Part shown: positions 8,432 to 16,246 of the stretch, in pieces
Layout: each line of letters begins with the position of its first letter
Position numbering within the stretch: the first letter of the stretch is position 1
DNA from: Microbacteriaceae bacterium
GTDB lineage: Bacteria; Actinomycetota; Actinomycetes; Actinomycetales; Microbacteriaceae
DNA length: 57,819 bases
Direction of reading: 5' to 3'
NCBI GenBank assembly: GCA_025463565.1
Contig: JAODAT010000138.1
Coordinates: forward strand, 1 to 57,819
The notes under the pieces: generated by a model
Databases searched by the model: none
Seen by the model: only the letters and a program-made list of their open reading frames with translations
Told to the model about the DNA's origin: nothing
Position numbers and translations under genes: made by a program

Positions 8432-9390
8432 GCAAAGGACATACCAGGGACATCCCGCTCGCCGAGGCGCGAGCGCTCGTGCAGCTGGCGATCGACAAGG
8501 CCGAGCAGTTGGGCCTCCGCGGCGGTGTCGCCGTCGTCGGTGCCAGCGGAGCACTGGTGACCACGTCACGGATGGATCGCGGCGGTGCTGGCGGCATGAC
8601 GCGAGCCCGGTCGAAGGCCTGGATCTCCGGAACCCAGCAGATCCCGAGCGCCGAGCACCTCACCCGCATGAACTTCGTATCCGCGCCGGTCGAGCAGGGT
8701 TTCAAAACCGCGTCGCCCGAGGCTCTCTTCCCGGGCGCCGGTGGCATGCCGATCTTCGATGGCGATGAGATCATCGGCGGCATCGCGGCGTCGGGCGCTA
8801 CCGTAAGCCCCTTCTTCCCGGCCGGCGTGGAACAGGTCACCATGATCGCCGACGGCAAGCCGGCTAACCCCGAAGACCTGCTCATCCACTACGCCCTCGG
8901 CCTGCCATACGTCGGCCAGCACGGTGACGACTACGCGCGCTGGGCGCGCTCCTTCGGGGACTTTCCCGAGGACGCGCCGGAAGGCCTCGGAATGGCCCCG
9001 GCACCGCGGGCGTCCGCCCAGTTCGAACACGAGTGGGCCATGCGACTCTCGGATGCCGTGATCGCGGAGGCGACGAAACGTGACGTTCGTGTGGCGGTCG
9101 CCATCGTCGATCACCGAGGGGACCCGATCCAGCAGGACGTGATGGATGGCGCGGCCACGTCGGGCGCATTCGTCTCGCTCGCCGTCGCGGCTGCCGCCGC
9201 AACCTTCCAGCTCCCGAGCGGGGACGTCGACCCTCGCGTCGCCCCATCGCTGCCGTACCCGATCCTCACTGTGCTCGGCGGACGCCCGATCGGCGAAGGC
9301 GACTCGACCGTCGGCGGACTCGGCATCGCGGGCATCGACGCGACGCTCGCCGACGAGATCGCCGCCGGCGTGCTCGCGGACTTCGCGTGA
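8428..9390 (+). CDS. Tandem HbpS/GlcG-like (DUF336) domain protein
   Basis: A 320-residue protein with two heme-binding/GlcG-type domains. The first is about residues 8-140 (LAEARALVQLAIDKAEQLGLRGGVAVV ... IIGGIAASGAT). The second is about 190-318 (DAVIAEATKRDVRVAVAIVDHRGDPI ... STVGGLGIAGIDATLADEIA). A single-domain protein of about 140 residues is the common form. Start ATG 8428 overlaps the permease stop (ATGA). No signal peptide is seen, so it should be cytoplasmic. GlcG-type proteins accompany hydroxyacid catabolism but their biochemical role is poorly defined; here the tight coupling ties it to the imported substrate. Confidence 0.8.
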   Translation: MSKGHTRDIPLAEARALVQLAIDKAEQLGLRGGVAVVGASGALVTTSRMDRGGAGGMTRARSKAWISGTQQIPSAEHLTRMNFVSAPVEQGFKTASPEALFPGAGGMPIFDGDEIIGGIAASGATVSPFFPAGVEQVTMIADGKPANPEDLLIHYALGLPYVGQHGDDYARWARSFGDFPEDAPEGLGMAPAPRASAQFEHEWAMRLSDAVIAEATKRDVRVAVAIVDHRGDPIQQDVMDGAATSGAFVSLAVAAAAATFQLPSGDVDPRVAPSLPYPILTVLGGRPIGEGDSTVGGLGIAGIDATLADEIAAGVLADFA

Positions 9391-10301
9391 CCAGCGTCTG
9401 CGTCGTCGGCGCGGGGGCGATCGGCAGCCTGTTCGCCGCGCACCTGGCCCAACTCGACGACGTCACGGTGTGGGCTTTCGATGTTTCGCAGGCGACGGTC
9501 GACGCGATCAACCGGGACGGGCTCGAACTCACCGGCAAGGCGTCGGTTCGCGCGAGGGTGAATGCCCGAACGAGTGCCGATAAAATCCCGCCGTGCGAGT
9601 TCGGCATCGTCGCGGTGAAGTCCGAATACACGCGAGCGGCGATGCGATCGATGACCGCGGTCTTCGCGAACGCCGCCGTCGCCAGCGTGCAGAACGGCAT
9701 CGGCAACGAGGAGGTGATCGCTGAGTTCGCCCCCCGCGTGATCCGGGGCACGACCCTCGCCGCCGGGCACCCGACTGCGCCGGGCATCGTGCACTTCGAC
9801 GCGACAGGCGGCACCTGGCTCGGGCCCTTCGAGCCGAAGCCTGCGACGACGAAGGAGGTGGGCATCCTGGCGGAGCTGATCGACCGCGGCGGCATGCCGA
9901 CCCACGCGATGGCGGATGCCCGCGGCGCCCAGTGGACGAAGCTGGTCTTCAACGCGGCCGGCAACGCCCTCGGCGCGGTCACCGGCCTCAGCGTCGGGCA
10001 GCTCGGCGACGATCCGTTGTTACGTCCCGTCGTCGACGGTCTCATCGCCGAGGGCGCGGCGGTTGCGGCCGCCCTCGGCATCACGCTCGACTCCGACCCG
10101 GGCGCGATGATCGACGAGGCCATCGAGATCGCTTACGGACACCGTGCGAGCATGCTGCAGGATGTCACCGCCCACCGCAGCACGGAGGTCGACGTGCTGA
10201 ACGGCGGTATCGTCGCCGCGGGACGCGAAACCGGCGTGCCGACCCCGCTGCACGAGCTCATGGTCGCGCTGGTGCACGGCGTGGAGCGCTCCTGGATTTG
10301 A
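9387..10301 (+). CDS. Ketopantoate reductase (ApbA/PanE) family oxidoreductase
   Basis: A 304-residue NADP-dependent reductase-like protein. It has the Rossmann motif GAGAIGSLFAAHLAQ at residues 7-21, KSEYT with the family lysine near residue 75, a KLVFNAAGN segment (the usual K..N pair) and a C-terminal helical domain (HRASMLQDVTAHRSTEVDVLNG). GTG 9387 overlaps the upstream stop (GTGA). The position at the end of a transporter/FAH operon suggests reduction of a 2-keto acid in catabolism more than pantothenate synthesis. A role in CoA synthesis cannot be excluded. Confidence 0.85.
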   Translation: MTSVCVVGAGAIGSLFAAHLAQLDDVTVWAFDVSQATVDAINRDGLELTGKASVRARVNARTSADKIPPCEFGIVAVKSEYTRAAMRSMTAVFANAAVASVQNGIGNEEVIAEFAPRVIRGTTLAAGHPTAPGIVHFDATGGTWLGPFEPKPATTKEVGILAELIDRGGMPTHAMADARGAQWTKLVFNAAGNALGAVTGLSVGQLGDDPLLRPVVDGLIAEGAAVAAALGITLDSDPGAMIDEAIEIAYGHRASMLQDVTAHRSTEVDVLNGGIVAAGRETGVPTPLHELMVALVHGVERSWI

Positions 10302-10311
10302 CGCGCACAAG

Positions 10312-10388
10312 TTAAGCGGGTCGAGCTTGTCGAGACCTCACCAACGAGTAACCCGCCGGTGAGGTCTCGACAAGCTCGAACCGCTTAA
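10312..10388. repeat. GGGTCGAGC palindromic repeat, copy A
   Basis: A very long inverted repeat: 31-nt arms (10312-10342 and 10358-10388) with one mismatch and a 15-nt loop. It fills the space between two convergent genes (stops at 10301 and 10392) and could terminate transcription from both sides. The same core, (G)GGTCGAGC-YY-GTCGAGAYCTC and its complement, recurs at 41082-41144 and 47098-47160. Confidence 0.85.
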
Positions 10389-10391
10389 GGG

Positions 10392-11015
10392 TCAGACCTC
10401 CGTCGCCACCCCGCGCTGGACGGGGGAGAACGTGGTGCCCTCCGGCGTGAAGTGGCCGATCATGAAGTGAGCCGTGCCCTCCTGGGTCCAGTTCGCTTCG
10501 TGGATCGGCACCGCGATGCGGGGCTTCACCGCCCGTAGGTAGTCGATCGCGTCTGCGAGTTTCATCCAGGGTCCGCCGATCGGCAGAGCGAGCACATCGA
10601 CCTTCACCGCCGGAACCTCGAACGAGTCACCCGGGTGGTAGAAAGCGCCGCCGTCGATCAGGTATGCGACGTTCGCGCTCCCGGGGATGTTCTCGTAGAT
10701 GGGCGCGTGCTTCTCGCCGACGATCTCGATGGCCGACCCTCCGACGTCGATGCGTTCGCCGGCCGCAACCGAACGAGCCGAGATGGTCGGCGCGCTCTCC
10801 GGGTCGGCGAGAACGAGCGCGCCCGGGTTCGCAGCGATCAGCGCCAGCGCCCGCTCCACGTCGAGGTGATCGTCATGGTTGTGAGTGACCAGGATCGCGT
10901 CGAGGCCCTGCAGCGACTCAAAACCGTGGGAAAGCGTGCCCGGATCGATGAGGATGCGCGCACCCTTGTCGGTCTCGATGAGCACGCAGGCGTGACCGTA
11001 GTGGGTGAGTTTCAT
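10392..11015 (-). CDS. Metallo-beta-lactamase-fold metal-dependent hydrolase (UlaG-like)
   Basis: A 207-residue cytoplasmic hydrolase. The zinc-binding signature THNHDDH is at residues 44-50, preceded by MKLTHYGHACVLIET, the usual N-terminus of UlaG/YtkL-type hydrolases. Further ligands are in GDSFE and PIHEANW. It lies 9 nt downstream of the carboxymuconolactone-decarboxylase-like gene and is presumably co-transcribed with it and iclR. Lactonase-like activity is plausible but not demonstrated by the sequence. Confidence 0.85.
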   Translation of the reverse strand: MKLTHYGHACVLIETDKGARILIDPGTLSHGFESLQGLDAILVTHNHDDHLDVERALALIAANPGALVLADPESAPTISARSVAAGERIDVGGSAIEIVGEKHAPIYENIPGSANVAYLIDGGAFYHPGDSFEVPAVKVDVLALPIGGPWMKLADAIDYLRAVKPRIAVPIHEANWTQEGTAHFMIGHFTPEGTTFSPVQRGVATEV

Positions 11016-11024
11016 TGCTGTTCC

Positions 11025-11576
11025 TTAGCTCACGCGAAAGACACGCAGTTGTAGGGCGAGGGTGGCGTAGTACCCGACGAGGGTCGAGAGCTCGAAGATG
11101 GTGGAAGGGTCGAGCTGAGCGCTGAAGCGCGACCACTGGTCGTCGTCGATGTCGCCGTTCGCCATCGCACGGGTGATTTCCGCGATCGCGCGTTCGCGGG
11201 CATCCGCTAGCTCCGGAACTTCGCCAGCTTTCAGCGATTCCAGCTCAGCGTTGGTGAGCCCGGCCGCGCGGCCGACACTCTCATGGGAGTTGAGCTCGAA
11301 CGCGCTGTGCCAGTGGGCGGCGACGATGAGTATTGCGATCTCTCGTTCGCGACCGGTGAGTGCGGTCGCGTAGCGAACCGCTGCTCCGAGCGCCTGGAGC
11401 GAGCGGCCCAGGACAGGGGAGAGAAGCAGCGCGTTGAACGGTCCGTTGAGCGACCCGTCGTCGGCCGCGAGCGCAAAGTGCTGCGGACCCTGTGCTCGAG
11501 GGCCGCCGGTAATCTCCGAGTACAACGCGGTCTGGTCGGCGTCGAGCTCGGCCGGGGTGAGACGCGGAACCCTCAC
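11025..11576 (-). CDS. Carboxymuconolactone decarboxylase (CMD) family protein
   Basis: A 183-residue all-helical CMD/AhpD-fold protein with the core segment LTGREREIAILIVAAHWHSAFELNSHE. The AhpD CxxC redox motif is absent, so a peroxidase role is unlikely and a lactone-decarboxylase-like or structural role is more consistent. The start is GTG 11576, overlapping the iclR stop by 4 nt, so the two are translationally coupled. A gamma-carboxymuconolactone step of aromatic degradation would fit the FAH-type enzymes nearby, but the other enzymes of that route are not in this window. Confidence 0.8.
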   Translation of the reverse strand: MRVPRLTPAELDADQTALYSEITGGPRAQGPQHFALAADDGSLNGPFNALLLSPVLGRSLQALGAAVRYATALTGREREIAILIVAAHWHSAFELNSHESVGRAAGLTNAELESLKAGEVPELADARERAIAEITRAMANGDIDDDQWSRFSAQLDPSTIFELSTLVGYYATLALQLRVFRVS

Positions 11577-12367
11577 AGCGCCTTCAACCTCATACTGATG
11601 TCCGCTGCGGCCTCCTGCAGCCGTGGCAACAGCACGCTGCGCAGGGAGTGCACATCGTGCCGGGAGGATGACACCGCGATGTTGATGGCGGCGACCGGGC
11701 TCTCCGCGCGCCCGAAGATCGGCACCGAGACGGAGCGCAGGCCCTGGGCCAGCTCCTGGTCCTGGATCGAGTACCCCTGCTCGCGGATGAGGGCGAGCCG
11801 GGCATCAAGCTCGGCCCGCGACGTGACCGCGTTCGGCCCGGCACCCCCTGAAAACGAGTGGGCTCCGACGCGCTGGTCGAGCTCTACCGGGCTGAGGAAG
11901 GCGAGCAGCAGCTTGCCCATCGAGGTGTAGATGGCGGGCAGTGTCGACCCGACCTGCACGTTGGCGGTCACGAGGTCGGCGTTCTTCAGCCGGGCGAGGT
12001 AGAGCACCTGGTCATTGATCAGGATGCCGAGGTTGACGGTCTCGCCGGTCGTCTCCGCGAGGTGGCGCAGCGGTCGTTCGCTCACCTGCACCAGGCTCGA
12101 TCCGCGAAGCGCGGCCGAGCCGAGCGTGAGCACGGAGACGCCGGGCTGCAGGTCGCCGTCGGGGGTGCGGTCGAGGAAGCCGTCCTCCTCGAGGGTGGAG
12201 ACGATGCGGAACGCGGTGGGCATGGGGATGCCGGTGCGGTCACAGATCTCCCGCAGGCGAAGCGAGACGGTGTTCTCGTCGAACAGCTTCAGTACCTGAA
12301 GGCCTTTGGCCAGAGACTCGATCCTGTACTGGTTCGCGGGCTTACCCGGTGCGTCGTCATCGACCAC
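11573..12367 (-). CDS. IclR family transcriptional regulator
   Basis: A 264-residue regulator: winged helix at about residues 14-75 (SLAKGLQVLKLFDE ... LREICDRTGIPMPTAFRIVSTLEEDGFL) and a GAF-like effector domain at about 95-255 (GILINDQVLYLARLKN; AIYTSMGKLLLAFL; GYSIQDQELAQGLRSVSVPIF). Start GTG 12367 has AGGGAG 5 nt upstream. An inverted repeat similar to those before the SDR and transporter genes lies 16 nt upstream, so autoregulation and control of the whole locus are likely. The effector is probably the transported acid or an intermediate (inference). Confidence 0.9.
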   Translation of the reverse strand: MVDDDAPGKPANQYRIESLAKGLQVLKLFDENTVSLRLREICDRTGIPMPTAFRIVSTLEEDGFLDRTPDGDLQPGVSVLTLGSAALRGSSLVQVSERPLRHLAETTGETVNLGILINDQVLYLARLKNADLVTANVQVGSTLPAIYTSMGKLLLAFLSPVELDQRVGAHSFSGGAGPNAVTSRAELDARLALIREQGYSIQDQELAQGLRSVSVPIFGRAESPVAAINIAVSSSRHDVHSLRSVLLPRLQEAAADISMRLKAL

Positions 12368-12382
12368 GGCAACTCCCTAAAA

Positions 12383-12407
12383 GTCAGTTTCGCCTACCGA
12401 AAGTATC
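12383..12407. promoter_or_regulatory. Candidate IclR operator 3 (autoregulatory)
   Basis: GTCAGTTTC-N7-GAAAGTATC lies between the aldehyde dehydrogenase stop and the iclR start. It has the same TTTC-N7-GAAA core and spacing as the perfect repeat at 3440-3464, with 9-base arms matching imperfectly at three positions. It would overlap the -10 region of the iclR promoter. Confidence 0.6.
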
Positions 12408-12430
12408 CTATCGTGAGCAAGGCCGCAGCG

Positions 12431-13861
12431 CTAGCCGATGTAGCTCATCACGTGCTTCACGCGCGTGTAGTCCTCGAAGCCGTACGACGAGAGGTCTTTG
12501 CCGTAGCCGGAGTGCTTGAACCCGCCGTGCGGCATCTCGGCGACGAGCGGGATGTGGGTGTTGATCCACACGCAGCCGAAGTCGAGGTGCTTCGCGAAGC
12601 GCATGGCGCGGGAGTGATCCTTCGTCCAAACGCTCGACGAGAGGCCGTACTGCACGCCGTTCGCCCACTCGAGAGCCTGGGCCTCGTCGGTGAACTTCTG
12701 CACGGTGATCACCGGGCCGAAGATCTCGCGCTGCACGGCGTCGTCAGTCTGCTTCAGTCCGCTGACGATGGTCGCCTCGTGGAAGTACCCGGTCGTGCCC
12801 TGGCGGTGACCACCGAGCTCGATGTTCGCGTTGCTCGGAAGGTTCGCGATGAAACCCTCCACCTGCGCGAGCTGGTTCGCGTTGTTCACCGGCCCGAACA
12901 GGATGTCGGTCTCGCTCGGCGCGCCCGTCTTCGCGTTCTCCCTCGCGTAGGCGGCCAGCGCGGCGACGAATTCGTCGTGGATGCCCGCCTGCACGAGCAC
13001 GCGGGTGGCCGCCGTGCAGTCCTGGCCGGCGTTGAAATAGCCGGCGATGGCGATGCCCTCGACGGCCGACGGGATGTCCGCGTCATCGAACACGATCACC
13101 GGCGCCTTGCCGCCCAGCTCGAGATGCACGCGCTTGAGGTCGGAGGCTGCCGAACGAGCCACCTCCATGCCCGCCCGCACCGACCCGGTGATCGACACCA
13201 TCTGCGGCGTTTTGTGCTCGATCATCGCTGCGCCTGTGGTGCGGTCGCCGGTGATCACGTTGAGCACGCCCTTCGGCAGGAACTCGGCGGCCACCTCGGC
13301 CAGCAGCAGGGTCGACGAGGGCGTGGTGTCGCTCGGCTTCAGCACCGTGGTGTTGCCCGCGGCGATCGCGGGCGCGAACTTCCAGACCGCCATGTTGAGC
13401 GGGTAATTCCACGGGGTCACCTGCCCGATCACGCCGATCGGTTCGCGGCGGATCTGCGAGGTGTGGTCCTTCAGGTACTCGCCTGACGCCATGCCGCTCA
13501 GGTGCCGCGCCTCTCCCGCGAAGAACCGGATCTGGTCCACCGAGAGCATGATCTCGTCCGCCACCAGGGACGCCCGCGGTTTGCCGGTGTCTGTGGACTC
13601 CAGGTCGGCGAACTCCTCCGCGCGGGCCTCCATGGCGTCCGCGATCCGGAACAGCGCGAGCTGTCGCTCCGACGGGGTGGTCTCGCCCCACTCCTCGAAC
13701 GCTGCTGCCGCTGCGCCGAACGCGGCGTCGACATCCGCGGCGCCTGAGACCGGCGAGCTGCCGTAGCTCTTCTCCGTCGCCGGGTCGATGAGGTCGAACG
13801 ACCCGTCGCCCTTCGCCTCGACGTACTCGCCATTGATGAAGTTGCGAAGCTCAGCAGTCAT
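12431..13861 (-). CDS. Aldehyde dehydrogenase (aminobutyraldehyde dehydrogenase-like)
   Basis: A 476-residue NAD-dependent aldehyde dehydrogenase. The catalytic cysteine is in NAGQDCTAATR, the general-base glutamate in LELGGKAP, and the NAD site includes PWNYPL and ITGSVRAG. The C-terminal stretch FGCVWINTHIPLVAEMPHGG followed by KHSGYGKD resembles 4-aminobutyraldehyde dehydrogenases of putrescine breakdown, so that is the best specific guess. I chose ATG 13861 because TAGTGT (13869-13874 on this strand) lies exactly 7 nt upstream, the leaderless arrangement; GTG 13870 is the longer alternative. It ends 63 nt before iclR and may be a separate unit. Confidence 0.85.
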   Translation of the reverse strand: MTAELRNFINGEYVEAKGDGSFDLIDPATEKSYGSSPVSGAADVDAAFGAAAAAFEEWGETTPSERQLALFRIADAMEARAEEFADLESTDTGKPRASLVADEIMLSVDQIRFFAGEARHLSGMASGEYLKDHTSQIRREPIGVIGQVTPWNYPLNMAVWKFAPAIAAGNTTVLKPSDTTPSSTLLLAEVAAEFLPKGVLNVITGDRTTGAAMIEHKTPQMVSITGSVRAGMEVARSAASDLKRVHLELGGKAPVIVFDDADIPSAVEGIAIAGYFNAGQDCTAATRVLVQAGIHDEFVAALAAYARENAKTGAPSETDILFGPVNNANQLAQVEGFIANLPSNANIELGGHRQGTTGYFHEATIVSGLKQTDDAVQREIFGPVITVQKFTDEAQALEWANGVQYGLSSSVWTKDHSRAMRFAKHLDFGCVWINTHIPLVAEMPHGGFKHSGYGKDLSSYGFEDYTRVKHVMSYIG

Positions 13862-13868
13862 GCGAATC

Positions 13869-13874
13869 ACACTA
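13869..13874 (-). promoter_or_regulatory. -10 box of the aldehyde dehydrogenase gene
   Basis: TAGTGT on the minus strand ends 7 nt before ATG 13861, predicting a leaderless or nearly leaderless transcript and a start independent of lysR. Confidence 0.45.
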
Positions 13875-13900
13875 GCCCTGACGCCCTCAGGCGAACATGG

Positions 13901-14806
13901 TCAGGCGAACACAGTGCGCTGCGACTCGGTGACCGCGATCGACTCGAAGACGTGCGCGGCGCTCGTCGCCGGGCGCACGAGGGTGAGCAGCACGATCGTC
14001 GCGGGCTCGATGTCGTCGATCGGCACGAATGCCAGGTCGTCCCTGCGGTAGTGGCTCGCCGCTGAGGCCGCCGCGATGTTCACGCCGACGCCGGCGGCGC
14101 ACAGCTCGAGCAGGCCGTCGATGTCGTCGGCGACCGGGCCGCGCTTCGGGCGGCTGCCGTCCGGGCGAGGGTCGACGAGCCACCAGTCGATCGTCGCCGC
14201 GTTGCCGCCGGATGCTGCGACGAAGGTCTCGTCCGCCGTCTCCAGGATGGAGAGCGAGCGACGGGAGGCGAACGGATGCCGACTCGAGACGACCAGAACG
14301 CGCGGCTCGGTCCACAGCTTGGTGGAACGGATCCTGGCGGCATCGACGATGAGCGGGCCCGGCGCGAACACCGCGTCCACCCGGCCGGCGAGCAGTTCGT
14401 CGGGCGCGTCGAAGAATCCGAGCCGCCGCATCTCGAGCCGCAGCCCCGGCATCTGCTGCACGGCGCTCATGATCACGGCGGTTGTTAGCTGACCGGCGCC
14501 GGCGGCGACCACGCCGATGCGCAGCACCCCATCCGGTTCCTCATGCAGGGCGACCGCCCAGTCGAGCACGTCCTGGTGCGCGTCGCGTGCCCGCCGCGCC
14601 AGCGGAAGCAGGTCGGCGCCCGCAGCGGTCAGCGCCACCGTTCGCGAGCTGCGCTCGAAGAGGCGCACAGCCATGTTCTGCTCAAGGCGCGTGATCTGCT
14701 GGCTGAGCGAGGGGGACGAGATGTTCAGCCGTTTGGCGGCCGCGGCGAAGTGCAATTCTTCCGCGAGCACGCAGAAGGAGCGCAGGACATGTATCGGTAC
14801 ATCCAT
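13901..14806 (-). CDS. LysR family transcriptional regulator
   Basis: A 301-residue LysR regulator: winged helix at residues 1-60 (LRSFCVLAEELHFAAAAKRLNIS, then SLSQQITRLEQNMAVRLFER) and a periplasmic-binding-like effector domain at about 90-295. It is divergent from the cupin operon, the classical placement for a LysR protein that controls its neighbour and itself. The start ATG 14806 is 6 nt after a TAGGCT -10 box, so it is probably leaderless. Its 3' end lies 30 nt before the aldehyde dehydrogenase start, so read-through into that gene is possible. Confidence 0.9.
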   Translation of the reverse strand: MDVPIHVLRSFCVLAEELHFAAAAKRLNISSPSLSQQITRLEQNMAVRLFERSSRTVALTAAGADLLPLARRARDAHQDVLDWAVALHEEPDGVLRIGVVAAGAGQLTTAVIMSAVQQMPGLRLEMRRLGFFDAPDELLAGRVDAVFAPGPLIVDAARIRSTKLWTEPRVLVVSSRHPFASRRSLSILETADETFVAASGGNAATIDWWLVDPRPDGSRPKRGPVADDIDGLLELCAAGVGVNIAAASAASHYRRDDLAFVPIDDIEPATIVLLTLVRPATSAAHVFESIAVTESQRTVFA

Positions 14807-14818
14807 AGGCTGAGCCTA
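14806..14818 (-). promoter_or_regulatory. lysR -10 box overlapped by a short palindrome
   Basis: On the minus strand TAGGCT-N6-ATG gives a leaderless promoter for lysR. The same bases form TAGGC-TGA-GCCTA, a small perfect palindrome that could be part of the LysR binding region between the divergent genes. Confidence 0.45.
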
Positions 14819-14900
14819 ACGATGGATAGGCAGGTCGAACTGGATTTCTCCCGAACTCTCACCGAGGGTAGAGGTCATCACTAACAAGGAGGTTAGACCG

Positions 14901-15452
14901 ATGACAATCGAGTCACCCGCTACCGACAGCTCACTCGACCCGTTCGCCGGCATCCTGCCCGGAACGCCGAAGCCGTTCTTTCTCGACAAGGGCGAGGGCG
15001 AGAAGTCCGATGTCTTCGACACCCTCTTCACCATCATGCTCAGCGGGGATGAGACGCAGGGCCAGTTCGGCGTCTTCACCTGCGAGGGTCCGTCCGGCGA
15101 AATGATCCCGCCGCACCACCACCCCGACGTGCACGAGATCTTCTACATCGTCGACGGCGCCGTGCGCGTCTGGATGGATGACGAAAAGGGCTTCGCACAG
15201 GACCGCATCCTGAAGGCCGGCGACTTCGGTTTCGTTCCCGCGTACACGGTGCACGCCTTCAAGATGGTGGGGCCGTCGAAGATCCTCGGAGTGAACACCG
15301 GCGGCTTCGAGCGGTTCTTCAACGGGATCGGCAAGCCCACCACCGAGACGACACCGCCTAAGGTGCCGTACATCCCCAGCCAGGAGCAGTTCATCACGGC
15401 CGGGAAGAAGTTCGGCCATGTGTTCCGCCCCGATGTGAAGTTCGCGGAGTGA
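14901..15452 (+). CDS. Cupin domain protein (quercetin-dioxygenase-like)
   Basis: A 183-residue single-cupin protein with the metal-binding set HHHPDVHEIFYIVDG (residues about 74-88) and the second-motif histidine in YTVHAFKM. Such cupins bind Fe, Mn or Ni and include quercetin 2,3-dioxygenase-like ring-opening enzymes, but also isomerases and unknowns. AAGGAGG 8 nt before ATG 14901 is the strongest ribosome binding site in the region. It is the first gene of a five-gene operon in which every junction overlaps by 4 nt, facing the LysR gene. The substrate is unknown. Confidence 0.85.
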   Translation: MTIESPATDSSLDPFAGILPGTPKPFFLDKGEGEKSDVFDTLFTIMLSGDETQGQFGVFTCEGPSGEMIPPHHHPDVHEIFYIVDGAVRVWMDDEKGFAQDRILKAGDFGFVPAYTVHAFKMVGPSKILGVNTGGFERFFNGIGKPTTETTPPKVPYIPSQEQFITAGKKFGHVFRPDVKFAE

Positions 15453-16246
15453 CCACCGAGGTTCTGAAACACCGGGTTCTGCGCGATCTCGTCTTCTGCG
15501 AACTGCCGGGCTTCCGGCCGCTCACGCTCGACCTGCACCTTCCGGCGGCCGGCCCGGCTCCCGTCGTGCTCTACGTGCACGGCGGCGGGTGGCGGCTCGG
15601 CAGCAGGCGGTCGTTCGGGCCGAATTTCACGACCGATGGGTCGTTCGGGCGGATCGTCGCGGCCGGCTTCGCCGTGGCGTCTGTCGACTACCGGCTGAGC
15701 GGTGAAGCCGTCTTTCCGGCGCAGGTTGACGACGTGCGGGCCGCGCTGGGCTGGCTACGCGAGCACGCAGCCGAGTATTCGCTCGACGCCTCCCGAATTG
15801 TCGCATGGGGCGAATCCGCCGGCGCGACCCTGGCGTCCCTGGTCGCGCTCGAACCCGAATCGGGCGTGGCCGGGGTCATCGACTGGTACGGCCCGTCCGA
15901 CCTCATCGCGTTCGCCGCGCTTTCCGACCCCGCCGAGCTCGCGAACACGCGAGAGTCGCAGTGGTTGGGTGGAACCGCACTCGACCTACCCGAGGCGGCC
16001 CGCGCCGCCAGCCCCGCGCTGCGGGCGAACGCGGACGCGCCGCCCTTCCTCATCGCCCACGGCGACGCGGACGCCTTTGTGCCGCAGTCGCAATCGAGCG
16101 ACTTCGCGGATGCCCTGCGCTCGCAGGGCGTGCCGGTCGACTTCACATCGGTGCCCGGCGCGAACCACATGTGGAACGGTGTCGCCGACACCGCGCCGTT
16201 GCTGGGCGCCGCGCTCGACTTCGCTCGTAAGGTGACCGCTCAATGA
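15449..16246 (+). CDS. Alpha/beta hydrolase, esterase/lipase family
   Basis: A 265-residue carboxylesterase of the HSL/BD-FAE type. The oxyanion motif HGGGWRLGSRR is near residues 44-54, the nucleophile serine is in GESAG (about residue 120), and the acid and base come from the DADAFVP and GANHMW segments. Start GTG 15449 overlaps the cupin stop (GTGA). In this operon it probably cleaves an ester of the pathway compound before or after the dioxygenase-like step (inference). Confidence 0.9.
   Translation: MTTEVLKHRVLRDLVFCELPGFRPLTLDLHLPAAGPAPVVLYVHGGGWRLGSRRSFGPNFTTDGSFGRIVAAGFAVASVDYRLSGEAVFPAQVDDVRAALGWLREHAAEYSLDASRIVAWGESAGATLASLVALEPESGVAGVIDWYGPSDLIAFAALSDPAELANTRESQWLGGTALDLPEAARAASPALRANADAPPFLIAHGDADAFVPQSQSSDFADALRSQGVPVDFTSVPGANHMWNGVADTAPLLGAALDFARKVTAQ

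Noticed and set aside
13887..13910. Two perfect 10-bp direct repeats TCAGGCGAAC at the end of lysR
   Set aside because: They look like a small local duplication of the lysR 3' end; there is no element between them and no sign of a target-site duplication.
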